Of a stretch of 64,000 nt of DNA, positions 54,238 to 64,000 are shown piece after piece. The translations under genes were made by a program, and so were the position numbers. The notes under the pieces were generated by a model. That model did no database searches. It was not told the DNA's origin and saw nothing but the letters and a program-made list of their open reading frames with translations. Location: positions 310,001 through 374,000 of the forward strand of contig JAAKBF010000390.1 of assembly GCA_012656075.1 (NCBI GenBank), in the 5' to 3' direction. The DNA comes from Phytophthora hibernalis. Lineage: Eukaryota; Oomycota; Peronosporomycetes; Peronosporales; Peronosporaceae. The stretch's first letter is position 1; each line of letters begins with the position of its first letter.

Positions 54238-56004
54238 TCACGCCAATCGTTTCCTCTTGCTACACAGTAATTGCACCACTTCGTCGCAGCCAACTTCTCT
54301 CGCTCGTTCCACTGCAGATCGAATACTTTCCGAGTCACATCGGTCTCGCAGCAGTCGTACAACACCCGGCCGCCCTAGCATCACAGCAACTTCCAGGGCG
54401 TACGTAGTAGACAACGCATCGCACTTATCCATCAGAAATTTCACAAGTTCTGTGTATCCTTTTGCAGCAGCGTTCATTATGTCGCGATTGATATCGCGCG
54501 CACTCGCATCAACGAGCCGCAATTGCATAAAATGCACCACATTGTTTTCCAAAGCATGCTGGAGACTACCAGTGTTCATTTCAAGATTGCATCTCTTCAG
54601 CAACAACTTAGACACGTCAAGGTTACCTGGTAATGCCACTGCTGCGAAAGCTTGACTAACGGTGTCTTGGTCACAGTGGTCAAGCAAATATTCAATGATT
54701 TCCACTCGATCAAGCAATGCAGCACAGATCAACGCATCCAGTTTTCAAGATGGATCGCTATGGTCAATGAAAGTCTTCACAATTTCGATGTGGCCGCTGC
54801 TCACTGCGACTTTTAGCGCTGAACTCGCCTCAAATGCGTTCACTCTGGTGACCACAAGTTATGCCATTTCAACATCACCTTCTGCCGCAGCATATTCCGC
54901 AGCTGATGCAGTTGCCGCCCCAACATCCAAACAGGGCAACCGATTGTTTGAAACGGAAGAACGCAGCACAACCTTCGCGACTTCCCACTGATTGTTGGAT
55001 GCTGCTTGAGAAAATGTGAGAGGAGCCTCACAGTCACTCCAGTCGAACAAGATCTTTACCAGGTTAATTCTGCCAGATTTCGCAGCATCCAAAAGCACCT
55101 TCAAAAACGCCACAACAAGTGGTTTGTCCTCGTGTGACTTCGAGCTGCAATCCACAGGCGACACATCGAAACGAGGGAAGAGCCCCAAGAAGTATTCGAC
55201 CACAGCACAGCGATCATACTCGCCTGCTCTCTCCAGCGCAAGCGCAATCGCAGCCATATCAAATTCGACAGCATTCACCATCCGCTCGACCACGTTCAAA
55301 CTTCCTTCCTGCGACGCACACGCTAGTGCACGTGTCAGTTCCGTGGAGTCACAAAGTCCAACCACAGTCTCGATCACGTCGAGGTTTTCGCTTTGCACCG
55401 CAGCTAACGCAAATTTCACATCTAAACTTTTAATTCTATGCTTCTGGAGCATAAACTGTATCGCCCCCACTTGTCCATTGTTTGCAGCAGCGATATAGGC
55501 CTTCTCCGTGTAGCATACCCTCGGTAGTAAAACAGCAATCGCATTTACGTGTCCATTTGCAGCAGCGGCTTCCATAGCGTCCGCAAGCTCACGGAAATAA
55601 AAATCTGGTTCTAGAAACTCCACGACTTTATCGTGACCATTTCCTGCGGCCGAAACAATATGCTCCTCAAACTCTGGGTAGTGACCATATAGCCACTGTA
55701 AAACTTCTAAATGTCCATTGGCTGCAGCTCCAGTGAAAGCTGCAGAAGAACAACCTTCCGTCCGATTCGCATAAAGTTGCTGACAAATTGTCAATTTCCC
55801 TCTGGTTGCGGCTCCATCCATGGCTCGAGCTGTCACTTGGAGGACATCGGAATATTTGTTGATAACTCCATTCAGTTCGAGGTACATGGCTGCATCGATG
55901 GTGGAAGGGATTAAGAAGTCGCTCACGAGCTGTTCGACGTGAGAAATGGCTTGCAGCGAAGCTGGTAGAGCCAACTGGACGGTGTGGAGTGGGGGCGGCG
56001 ACAT
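54238..56004 (-). pseudogene. ankyrin-repeat protein C, two in-frame stops
   Basis: The ATG at 56004 opens the family header (VEQLVSDFLIPSTIDAAMYL, TARAMDGAATRGKL). Ankyrin pairs include AAANGHLEVLQWLYGHY, AAANGHVNAIAVLL and AAKSGRINLVKILF. The frame is open for 589 codons apart from TAA at 54859-54861 (codon 382) and TGA at 54745-54747. Both lie within 120 bp, and intact repeats follow (SGHIEIVKTFID, DRVEIIEYLLD). The product may be a shortened 381-residue protein. The first 164 codons and the promoter lie in the inverted duplication and recur at 61385-61877. Confidence 0.85.
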
Positions 56005-56020
56005 TTCTTAATGGGCTTCC

Positions 56021-56135
56021 GGCACAGTGCTTTCAGTGGTCACTTCTGCTTTGAATGCATAGAAATAAGGTTTTCGGCACAGTGCTTTCAGTGGTCACTT
56101 CCGCTATGAATGCATTTAAATCAGGTTTTTGGCAC
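56021..56135. repeat. 55-bp tandem duplication upstream of ankyrin C
   Basis: Two units starting GGCACAGTGCTTTCAGTGGT at 56021 and 56076, with a third partial GGCACTGAC at 56131. They lie 17-130 bp upstream of the ankyrin C start codon and so probably inside its promoter or leader. Also present inverted at about 61254-61370. Confidence 0.85.
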
Positions 56136-56290
56136 TGACTTTGAGGAGAAGTAGAGTTATTGTGATCGAGTCGAGCAATGTCAGTCTATCAATCATGCGC
56201 ATGAAATTGACCTAGCATAAAATTTGGCGTGGCGTTCTTGTTGGTAGCATGCACGTGATTCAGCCAGAAGATTTGTCGTTCGCATGAGAT

Positions 56291-56830
56291 GTGGACGGTT
56301 CGTTAACCGGTCCAAGTTGGACCGGGTCGGCGAACCGGGGTTTCCGCCTCGAGATGGAGCCTGACAGTCGAGAATCTCCTCAGAGAACAGCACAGAGCGT
56401 TCAACTACAAGCAGCGCGGAGCTGTCCAAGGAGCCAGGCTCGACAGAATTTTTTGATGACGCGCCAACCCAACCCGCCCGAGGCTGTCACGCGCTCGGAT
56501 AAGCTTCGGGGCTACATCGTGCGGCTCGAATGCCCTCAAGAACTGGATGCCGCATCGTGGGACGGACCCATAAACGCCAAGCTCGTGGAGCCCCGTCGCC
56601 TTCGTCCCGGCTTCGACAGCCCTTTCGCCGTGGACGACTCGGTCCAGAGGCCAGGGTGGCTGTGCACACTGATTCACCACACCCGCGAGCATGATGATGC
56701 TCGGGACCGTCGCGGAGACGCTCCAGACCCGGATGACTCAGTGGTCATCCCGTACGGCCGCCTCACTCTACCTGTCTGCAGAGTTACGCGACCGCCCGCT
56801 CCTGATGCTGTACAGGTTTGTGCGGTTTAA
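56291..56830 (+). pseudogene. gag-like gene, first frame (left copy)
   Basis: 179 codons with no known domain, containing DKLRGYIVRLECPQELDAAS and LVEPRRLRPGFDSPFAVDD. It overlaps the next frame (56691-57809) by 140 bp in a +1-type relation, so the two may form one protein through a frameshift, programmed or mutational. The same frame, identical in sequence, lies at 60558-61097 on the minus strand. Confidence 0.5.
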
Positions 56831-59288
56831 AACCTGCTTCGTGCTCGCTGGAGACGGAAGTGCAGCTCTTGAGTTTGTTGAGGCGTCGCTGGACGTATAT
56901 TTGGTCGGCCAAGTTTTAGCTTACCTACCTTGCGCACGGCAAAAGTTTTCCACGGCCTCCGGTGCTAGTTTAAGATTAACAGCCAACTACATTTGCGTCG
57001 TTTCGGTTCGTCAACCTGCGACAGCTTCGCAGGTCAATGTGGTGATTCCTTGTAATGCGGCTTGGGAGTCGCAGATTTCTCGCGACGAGTATGCAGTTGG
57101 CTGGTGCCATGGCGTCACGGTAGCGTGCAGCCCCAATCGACGTACATCTCGTTTTCGATCACGTTGGGCGGAACTGGATGTGACTACGCTGGAAGATAGC
57201 GATTTACAAAGACAACTTCGTGATACATTTGTCCCTGCGGACTCAGACACTACTGTGGACTTCGGCACAGAGCCAATTTCGATCATTACCGAGTTCGGTC
57301 GGATCATCACTTTTACGCCGCTAGCCTACGTTCGGAAGTTCATAGGACCAAGAATCCCTATTCAGCGTCGACTGGATGATGATGGAGACAGTGATCCCGA
57401 CTACCCTGCCGATATACTGGCAGTTGGATTCTCGCGTGGACGGCCGTTGCCTCGCGGCATTCCGCCAATTGTGTGCCACGCATCGCCACCCCAACTTGCA
57501 CCTGCATCATCCTTCTGGCTTCCGCGCACTTCCCCGGCGAGCCTCGCTGATAGTGAACGGGGCACTCGTTTGCACCCGGTGAGCGCTGGCGATGTGACGC
57601 AGAACAGGACTACCGCAGCCGGTGAACCACCGGCGTTGGCGACAGTGGCTTACGAGAGCAATGGCGGTGGTGCATCGAGCACACATGTCGCCCATGCCGG
57701 GCCCTTGCCGAGCAACACTGAGACGATGGCTGTGCTTCTAGCGAAGGCACAGTCCACCCAGAAGCTTGTTGATTCCACTCAGCGGTGGATTCAACAACAA
57801 CTTGATTGACCAGCGCCTACACTACAATCGTTGGACCAGGCACATGATCCATCGAGGGCGACTGCGCCCCCACCAGTATTTGACCGTGATCATTTGGCAG
57901 ACCACGCGGACGGGCAGGCGTATCGTTCTCGTGAACGACAGCACCGGCAACGTAGCCGACGCAGTCAAAGTCCAGTCCAACGCTGGAACCCACGGTACCG
58001 CAGCCGCAGTCGGGAGCGTACCACGCATTCTGCTGAGGACGGGCAACCCTCCCGGCTGCTACATCCAAGGTTCTTAGAGCCAGGATCGTCTCGGCGACTG
58101 AATGAATTTGATACCCGAAATGAAGCGGCTTGTACCCCACAACGCGGTCGTGGACGCGACGACCACGACAGCGCACGGCTACACCCCAGTGACAATTATG
58201 CGGTGCCGAGGCACGGTGTATTCGGATCACCTCACTCGGGGTGGGAAATTGGGACGCACAGGCGCCAGCACCCGATAGCACCACACCACCCGAGACACGG
58301 CGACAATACTCCGGCAAGCAACCACGGTCACGTCTCCCACTCGCGTGGCAGCCATCAGGGCGGCCCCGACCTCGATCGAGCAACGCTCCAGCAAACTATT
58401 GACGAACTTCGGGGTGGAGCCACGACATTTCGACCGTCGGCGGCTGAGCTGGAAGTGCACCATACGGCCCGCGTCGGTCCAAGACCCCAAGGTAAGGAAG
58501 TAGATGCTGATTTGACTCGCTTTTGGCGGATGCCACTGTTGGATCGCGTTTCGGATGTTCAGCACCAGGAATCGCTACGTAACCGGTACCGCGTCACGAA
58601 AGTGACATCCAAAATGATATTCGCGGTGAATTTTGGGACGCGTCCACTTGATCACTTTCTCCCGCCTCTTGCGCAGAGCGGAGGGCGCCGTTCAGTGACG
58701 CACGATTCAGCTACCTGGGGACCCGGTGACAAGGTGCCGACCGCCCACATTGTGTCGATAACGGATTTGCGCCTGGTGCTTTCGAGGATTCAAGCTGCAG
58801 TGGAATGGTATCCTCGGGCGGTTGCCGAGGTGTTCCACATCGTTCATGGAGACTCGTTGACGGACTCGTTGAACCACACCCCAGAAGCCTTGGTGTATGC
58901 TACAATCAATCTATACACGCACGTTTTCACGCGGCTGTTTCAGGCTATCCGCGAGAATCGACATGCGTCTTCTCTCCCCTCAGAGGCGCGGTCGATATTG
59001 GCGCACGATTCTTCAGATTACATCCGATTAGTTCGCCACGTGATCGACAACGCTCTCGTGGTTACATGGGCTCACCTGCAAGACCAAGGCCGCCACCGTA
59101 ACACCGATCACCGTGCACGATCGGTCGCCTCCCGTGACCCCACGTTCGAGCAGTGGAAGCTGCATTTGGTCGCAATATTGGCTCCAGCAATTGATTTATT
59201 GCCGTCCCCAAGAAGCGTTCACACGCATTATTTGATCAGCACCTGGTCTTGTCATACACCTGTGAAAGTCCAACTCTATCTCACGTAA
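56691..59288 (+). pseudogene. gag-like gene, main frame with one TGA
   Basis: One frame of 866 codons from 56691 to 59288, interrupted only by TGA at 57807-57809 (WIQQQLD-stop-PAPTLQSL). Before the stop there is a beta-rich part (FKTCFVLAGDG, SQVNVVIPCNAAWESQ). After it come an Arg/Ser-rich basic stretch (SRERQHRQRSRRSQSP) and a helical part (AAVEWYPRAVAEVFHIVHGD, LVRHVIDNALVVTWAHLQDQ). Basic, disordered, then helical architecture suggests a capsid or gag protein of a retroelement, but no zinc knuckle, protease or reverse transcriptase follows. Family unidentified. Confidence 0.5.
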
Positions 59289-61097
59289 ACGACTTACCAA
59301 AATCTTCTCGTAGTGGCTTGGATGTAGCAGCCGGGAGGGTTGCCCGTCCTCAGCAGAATGCGTGGTACGCTCCCGACTGCGGCTGCGGTACCGTGGGTTC
59401 CAGCGTTGGACTGGACTTTGACTGCGTCGGCTACGTTGCCGGTGCTGTCGTTCACGAGAACGATACGCCTGCCCGTCCGCGTGGTCTGCCAAATGATCAC
59501 GGTCAAATACTGGTGGGGGCGCAGTCGCCCTCGATGGATCATGTGCCTGGTCCAACGATTGTAGTGTAGGCGCTGGTCAATCAAGTTGTTGTTGAATCCA
59601 CCGCTGAGTGGAATCAACAAGCTTCTGGGTGGACTGTGCCTTCGCTAGAAGCACAGCCATCGTCTCAGTGTTGCTCGGCAAGGGCCCGGCATGGGCGACA
59701 TGTGTGCTCGATGCACCACCGCCATTGCTCTCGTAAGCCACTGTCGCCAACGCCGGTGGTTCACCGGCTGCGGTAGTCCTGTTCTGCGTCACATCGCCAG
59801 CGCTCACCGGGTGCAAACGAGTGCCCCGTTCACTATCAGCGAGGCTCGCCGGGGAAGTGCGCGGAAGCCAGAAGGATGATGCAGGGGTGCAAGTTGGGGT
59901 GGCGATGCGTGGCACACAATTGGCGGAATGCCGCGAGGCAACGGCCGTCCACGCGAGAATCCAACTGCCAGTATATCGGCAGGGTAGTCGGGATCACTGT
60001 CTCCATCATCATCCAGTCGACGCTGAATAGGGATTCTTGGTCCTATGAACTTCCGAACGTAGGCTAGCGGCGTAAAAGTGATGATCCGACCGAACTCGGT
60101 AATGATCGAAATTGGCTCTGTGCCGAAGTCCACAGTAGTGTCTGAGTCCGCAGGGACAAATGTATCACGAAGTTGTCTTTGTAAATCGCTATCTTCCAGC
60201 GTAGTCACATCCAGTTCCGCCCAACGTGATCGAAAACGAGATGTACGTCGATTGGGGCTGCACGCTACCGTGACGCCATGGCACCAGCCAACTGCATACT
60301 CGTCGCGAGAAATCTGCGACTCCCAAGCCGCATTACAAGGAATCACCACATTGACCTGCGAAGCTGTCGCAGGTTGACGAACCGAAACGACGCAAATGTA
60401 GTTGGCTGTTAATCTTAAACTAGCACCGGAGGCCGTGGAAAACTTTTGCCGTGCGCAAGGTAGGTAAGCTAAAACTTGGCCGACCAAATATACGTCCAGC
60501 GACGCCTCAACAAACTCAAGAGCTGCACTTCCGTCTCCAGCGAGCACGAAGCAGGTTTTAAACCGCACAAACCTGTACAGCATCAGGAGCGGGCGGTCGC
60601 GTAACTCTGCAGACAGGTAGAGTGAGGCGGCCGTACGGGATGACCACTGAGTCATCCGGGTCTGGAGCGTCTCCGCGACGGTCCCGAGCATCATCATGCT
60701 CGCGGGTGTGGTGAATCAGTGTGCACAGCCACCCTGGCCTCTGGACCGAGTCGTCCACGGCGAAAGGGCTGTCGAAGCCGGGACGAAGGCGACGGGGCTC
60801 CACGAGCTTGGCGTTTATGGGTCCGTCCCACGATGCGGCATCCAGTTCTTGAGGGCATTCGAGCCGCACGATGTAGCCCCGAAGCTTATCCGAGCGCGTG
60901 ACAGCCTCGGGCGGGTTGGGTTGGCGCGTCATCAAAAAATTCTGTCGAGCCTGGCTCCTTGGACAGCTCCGCGCTGCTTGTAGTTGAACGCTCTGTGCTG
61001 TTCTCTGAGGAGATTCTCGACTGTCAGGCTCCATCTCGAGGCGGAAACCCCGGTTCGCCGACCCGGTCCAACTTGGACCGGTTAACGAACCGTCCAC
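59196..61097 (-). pseudogene. gag-like gene, inverted partial copy
   Basis: Mirror of 56291-58069, read leftwards from 61097. The first frame (61097-60558) is unchanged. The main frame (from 60697) is shifted by two extra bases in a C run at about 59893 and ends at 59804; the remainder continues in another frame at 59915-59577. The TGA of the left copy is also present, so it predates the duplication. Beyond 59317 the frame runs into spacer sequence and stops at 59196. Confidence 0.7.
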
Positions 61098-61877
61098 ATC
61101 TCATGCGAACGACAAATCTTCTGGCTGAATCACGTGCATGCTACCAACAAGAACGCCACGCCAAATTTTATGCTAGGTCAATTTCATGCGCATGATTGAT
61201 AGACTGACATTGCTCGACTCGATCACAATAACTCTACTTCTCCCTCAAAGTCAGTGCCAAAAACCTGATTTAAATGCATTCATAGCGGAAGTGACCACTG
61301 AAAGCACTGTGCCGAAAACCTTATTTCTATGCATTCAAAGCAGAAGTGACCACTGAAAGCACTGTGCCGGAAGCCCATTAAGAAATGTCGCCGCCCCCAC
61401 TCCACACCGTCCAGTTGGCTCTACCAGCTTCGCTGCAAGCCATTTCTCACGTCGAACAGCTCGTGAGCGACTTCTTAATCCCTTCCACCATCGATGCAGC
61501 CATGTACCTCGAACTGAATGGAGTTATCAACAAATATTCCGATGTCCTCCAAGTGACAGCTCGAGCCATGGATGGAGCCGCAACCAGAGGGAAATTGACA
61601 ATTTGTCAGCAACTTTATGCGAATCGGACGGAAGGTTGTTCTTCTGCAGCTTTCACTGGAGCTGCAGCCAATGGACATTTAGAAGTTTTACAGTGGCTAT
61701 ATGGTCACTACCCAGAGTTTGAGGAGCATATTGTTTCGGCCGCAGGAAATGGTCACGATAAAGTCGTGGAGTTTCTAGAACCAGATTTTTATTTCCGTGA
61801 GCTTGCGGACGCTATGGAAGCCGCTGCTGCAAATGGACACGTAAATGCGATTGCTGTTTTACTACCGAGGGTATGCT
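59317..61877 (-). repeat. 2.56-kb inverted duplication, right arm
   Basis: Inverted partner of 55512-58069. The spacer between arms is 58070-59316 (1247 bp), filled by the 3' half of the gag-like gene. The right edge touches a perfect 14-bp-stem palindrome (61877-61907). Confidence 0.95.
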
Positions 61878-61897
61878 TACGTGATTTCATAATATGA
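61385..61897 (+). pseudogene. ankyrin C, truncated inverted copy
   Basis: The first 164 codons of ankyrin C, identical in sequence, starting at ATG 61385. It breaks at 61877 after VLLPRVC and picks up six foreign codons (LRDFII) before a stop at 61895-61897. It has the whole upstream region of ankyrin C, including the 55-bp tandem units, so it could still be transcribed. Confidence 0.9.
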
Positions 61898-61907
61898 AAT
61901 CACGTAA
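61877..61907. repeat. perfect 14-bp-stem palindrome at duplication edge
   Basis: TTACGTGATTTCAT, AAT, ATGAAATCACGTAA. Its outer half coincides exactly with the breakpoint of the inverted duplication. A diverged half (GTGATATCATATCATA) lies at the matching end of repeat copy A (about 33359-33375), so the palindrome may be the end structure of that repeat. Confidence 0.9.
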
Positions 61908-62457
61908 AATCGTATTTTAACTGCAGCAGATGATTTATCCAGACCGTTCGAGCAACATTTTGGATGATTTTTTCTTCGAGCAACACATTACAGGTACTAT
62001 GCTACCAATCACCGTAAACTACATGTACAGTGGTGTGTAGATAAATTCCGTACGTTTGGAATGCACTACAGATATCGAAGCGCGTGTTCATTAAAATGAT
62101 GACACATCACGTTGGTTATCAATAACCAACCTTATTGTCCGGCATTCATACAGTGTAGATGTAGCAAGTATATGCGTGCGTAGTTGCAATGCCTCACTTT
62201 CATGCAAGACATAATTAAAAATCGCACCATTCAAGGGAAACTATTCGTGCAGTGTGAACGAAACATTTCCTGCAGCTATCTTGGCCAACCAAATGTAGGA
62301 AATTATTACGCCCGGTGGTCTATGGATACATGGTGAACAAGTTACACGCATTGGGAGGGATTTCGTTTGAGTAAATACGCAGGCACGATTGGCATAGTTA
62401 CAAGTAGCACCCGTTTAATAAGAAGCGAAGTGAAGCTAGATCGATGAATTTAGGATT
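61905..62457 (-). repeat. old repeat, copy B, uninterrupted (empty site)
   Basis: Reverse complement of the split repeat 23516-33365. It carries a single ATGCCAAT (as ATTGGCAT at about 62389-62396) where copy A has the hAT-like MITE and LINE. It also keeps about 200 bp that copy A lost. An internal inverted repeat GTTGGTTATCAATAACCAAC lies at about 62113. No coding domain. Confidence 0.85.
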
Positions 62458-63240
62458 CTCTCAGCTCTAAGCTGAGAGCACACAGTGTTCGTGCAGTCAG
62501 CATGCTGTATTTTTGAATGTTGCAATTGCGGAAAACACTTGATTTCACTATGGGGTTTAAAGCACCCTCACAGGCGCCCAGTATGCTTTTCGCATTTTCT
62601 AAAAAAAAGCAGGGGTGTGCGCGCACACCACACGCGGCCACTGGCCCCCATTATGGTTTCAAACAAAGTGGGTAAACCGAAAGATGCAAGTCATCGGAAT
62701 CGGCAAATCTAGAAAGGTGTGTAAATTTGCTAGGTTAAGTACTCGCACTTAACACCCACACCCAAGGTACTCTCCCGTTCAAGCTCATGCACCAAACAGA
62801 TAAAACCATTTTGCACCCGGAAAAACAATTTAATCGTGCCAGCTCGATGCTATCAAGTGCCTCCCGTAAGTTGCGGCGGCAGCCAATAAGGCGACCGCTC
62901 GGACATGGCTTCGCTGCTCACTTGATTTTAGTAAGGGTTAGAAAGATGAACCCATGCGATCCATGTGCCGGGTCATGTAGTCAGTGGGCTTCTCAACTTT
63001 TGTTACGGCGACCCTTCCGGCCCAATTGCCTGAAGTGAATCCCTACTAAAAAACGGACAAAAACATTGGAAACATGTTCTCGGATTTTGAAACGTATATT
63101 AGCGTTTCAGTATAGGCCCTGTTTCAGGCGCAGTTTGTGTGAGGTGGTTGTGGAATTTCGCAAGAAAGAATATGGTGGTCCAATTGTACTTTTAGAAACT
63201 TTGGGTACAATGTGGCACTTGATTACACCAACCGCACGGC
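62458..63240. other. intergenic, nothing recognised
   Basis: A short inverted repeat (CTCTCAGCTCTAAGCTGAGAG) sits at 62457-62477 at the edge of repeat copy B. Otherwise only short frames without domains. Confidence 0.5.
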
Positions 63241-63404
63241 GGAATTGGGCAACATCGAGGCGGACAAGGCCGTGTCCGGCATCGTGCGCACTACTTTAGG
63301 CCCTCAATATATTGCTGGACCCCATGGGGGTAATCGCTATGACAAACGACGAAAACGCCATCACGAGAGGTGGACGTGAACCACCCGTCGGCCAAGAGCA
63401 TGAC
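63241..63404 (+). pseudogene. CCT chaperonin gamma-subunit scrap
   Basis: GNIEADKAVSGIVRTTLGP, then in a second frame LLDPMGVIAMTNDENAITR, then in a third EVDVNHPSAKSMT. This is the N-terminal ATP-site region of group II chaperonins, closest to the CCT3/gamma pattern (GNIQAGKAVSDIIRTTLGP-like). The SMLKM-type segment between the first two blocks is missing. It is a frameshifted 160-bp remnant of an essential folding gene whose working copy must lie elsewhere. Confidence 0.8.
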
Positions 63405-63864
63405 GTTTCCTGATCGCTGACTCCCTCGCTTCGCCCTCGTCCGGAGTGGTTACCTCGACGCAGAAGTGGATGAACCCGTCATCATCTGAGTCGGGGAAGA
63501 GCGAAGCGAGCCGCCCAGTGTAGGCGATCTCGCGCCCTGCAATGCCGCGAGCGTCGACTTCTGTAGACCACTTCTCATCGTCTCCGCGCAAGCTGTAGAT
63601 CTTGATGCAAGTACAGGAGACGGCACCGGGGATCGTCTTCGCAACGACCTCTTGCAGGTCGAGTCAGCGAGCGCGAGGGTCCAGATCCTTGCAGACAAAC
63701 ATGCGCCTATCGGCTATGAACACGAGCTCCATGCGTGGCGCCACCTTCTTCGCCGCCTTCTTCGCCACCTCCGCCGATATCAGTAAGGTCTCTGGCGAAG
63801 GCGTCTCCTCCGCTATCTCCGCCGTCGCCTCCGCTGCTACCGCCACCTTCTCGGTCGTCGCCAT
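63361..63864 (-). pseudogene. unrecognised small gene with one TGA
   Basis: A leftward frame of 167 codons from ATG 63864, interrupted only by TGA at 63664-63666. The start is Ala/Glu-rich (VAVAAEATAEIAEETPSPET). The core (RMELVFIADRRMFVCKDLD; then VSCTCIKIYSLRGDDEKW, DGFIHFCVEVTTPDEGEA) looks like a small alpha/beta domain. The last 15 codons are antisense to the CCT scrap, so the true 3' end has probably been replaced. No family recognised. Confidence 0.45.
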
Positions 63865-64000
63865 GGTGTGGTTGAAAATGGCCCAAAAATAGCCCAGCGG
63901 TCGTTGCTAATATCTAGCGGGGCGGCAGCCATACACTTCGTCGTGGCAGGCCGCGGTGTCAAGGACATCGAGCTGGCACCAAGATCGACGGTACATCCCA

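Larger units (their letters stand above)
55512..58069 (+). repeat. 2.56-kb inverted duplication, left arm
   Basis: Inverted copy of 59317-61877. The translated frames of both arms are identical over hundreds of residues. Three extra bases in the right arm (two in a C run at about 59893, one in a C run at about 61247) are the only differences I noticed. The arm covers the start of ankyrin C, its upstream region and the gag-like gene up to its Arg/Ser-rich part. Confidence 0.95.

Noticed and set aside
15957..63670. Possible stop-codon reassignment, since several long frames contain a lone stop
   Set aside because: The interrupting codons are mixed (TGA at 15960, 54745, 57807 and 63664; TAA at 54859; TAG at 11745), and intact genes here end in ordinary stops. 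Decay or errors explain it better.
1..64000. CRISPR arrays, rRNA or tRNA genes
   Set aside because: No regularly spaced repeat-spacer array and no recognisable structural RNA sequence was seen; the tandem repeats present are contiguous minisatellites.

Overview
The window looks like a gene-sparse, repeat-rich accessory region of a plant-pathogenic oomycete genome, most likely a Phytophthora-type peronosporalean. Three kinds of evidence support this. Two genes encode secreted RxLR-EER effectors with RFLR and EER motifs. Several Crinkler (CRN) gene pieces carry the LFLAK motif. One gene encodes an NLP (NEP1-like protein) with an intact GHRHDWE heptapeptide. Short GT-AG introns of about 70-80 bp and an oomycete-type initiator upstream of both RxLR genes fit the same picture. 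I saw no rRNA, tRNA or CRISPR array.

Layout. 0-4 kb: a LINE ORF1 scrap, a 0.7-kb TA-flanked MITE and a complete but decayed Tc1/mariner element (2177-3763). 4-10 kb: repeats, a 59-bp-stem hairpin, a frameshifted RxLR gene (6237-7138) and CRN fragments. 10-17 kb: a minisatellite, a second Tc1-like transposon and two large ankyrin-repeat genes, one with many frameshifts and one with a single in-frame TGA. 17-23 kb: more CRN fragments, a second copy of an 850-bp repeat and an intact RxLR gene (22297-23124). 23.5-33.4 kb: a three-layer transposon nest. A 9.3-kb non-LTR retrotransposon with a perfect 17-bp target-site duplication sits inside a 0.2-kb hAT-like MITE, which sits inside an older repeat. 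A copy of that repeat at 62 kb preserves the empty site. 33.6-38.3 kb: a CRN fragment, a membrane-protein fragment, two PIF/Harbinger relics and a LINE scrap joined to an ankyrin scrap. 39-49 kb is the most gene-like part: a condensation/acyltransferase-type enzyme, the NLP, a cyclic-nucleotide-gated-type channel and an unrecognised two-exon gene, with ankyrin scraps between them. 49.5-54 kb: a Mutator-like element whose reading frame joins a MULE transposase and SWIM finger to a Ulp1-type cysteine protease. 54-62 kb: an ankyrin gene and a near-perfect 2.56-kb inverted duplication carrying the start of that gene plus a gag-like gene of an unclassified element. 62-64 kb: repeat, a CCT3 chaperonin scrap and a small gene with one stop.

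The genes do not form an operon or pathway. What unites them is host interaction (RxLR, CRN, NLP), a local family of ankyrin-repeat paralogues, and mobile elements. Most effector and ankyrin copies are broken. The NLP and the second RxLR are the clearest intact effector genes. Several single-base breaks fall in homopolymer runs and may be assembly errors rather than mutations.
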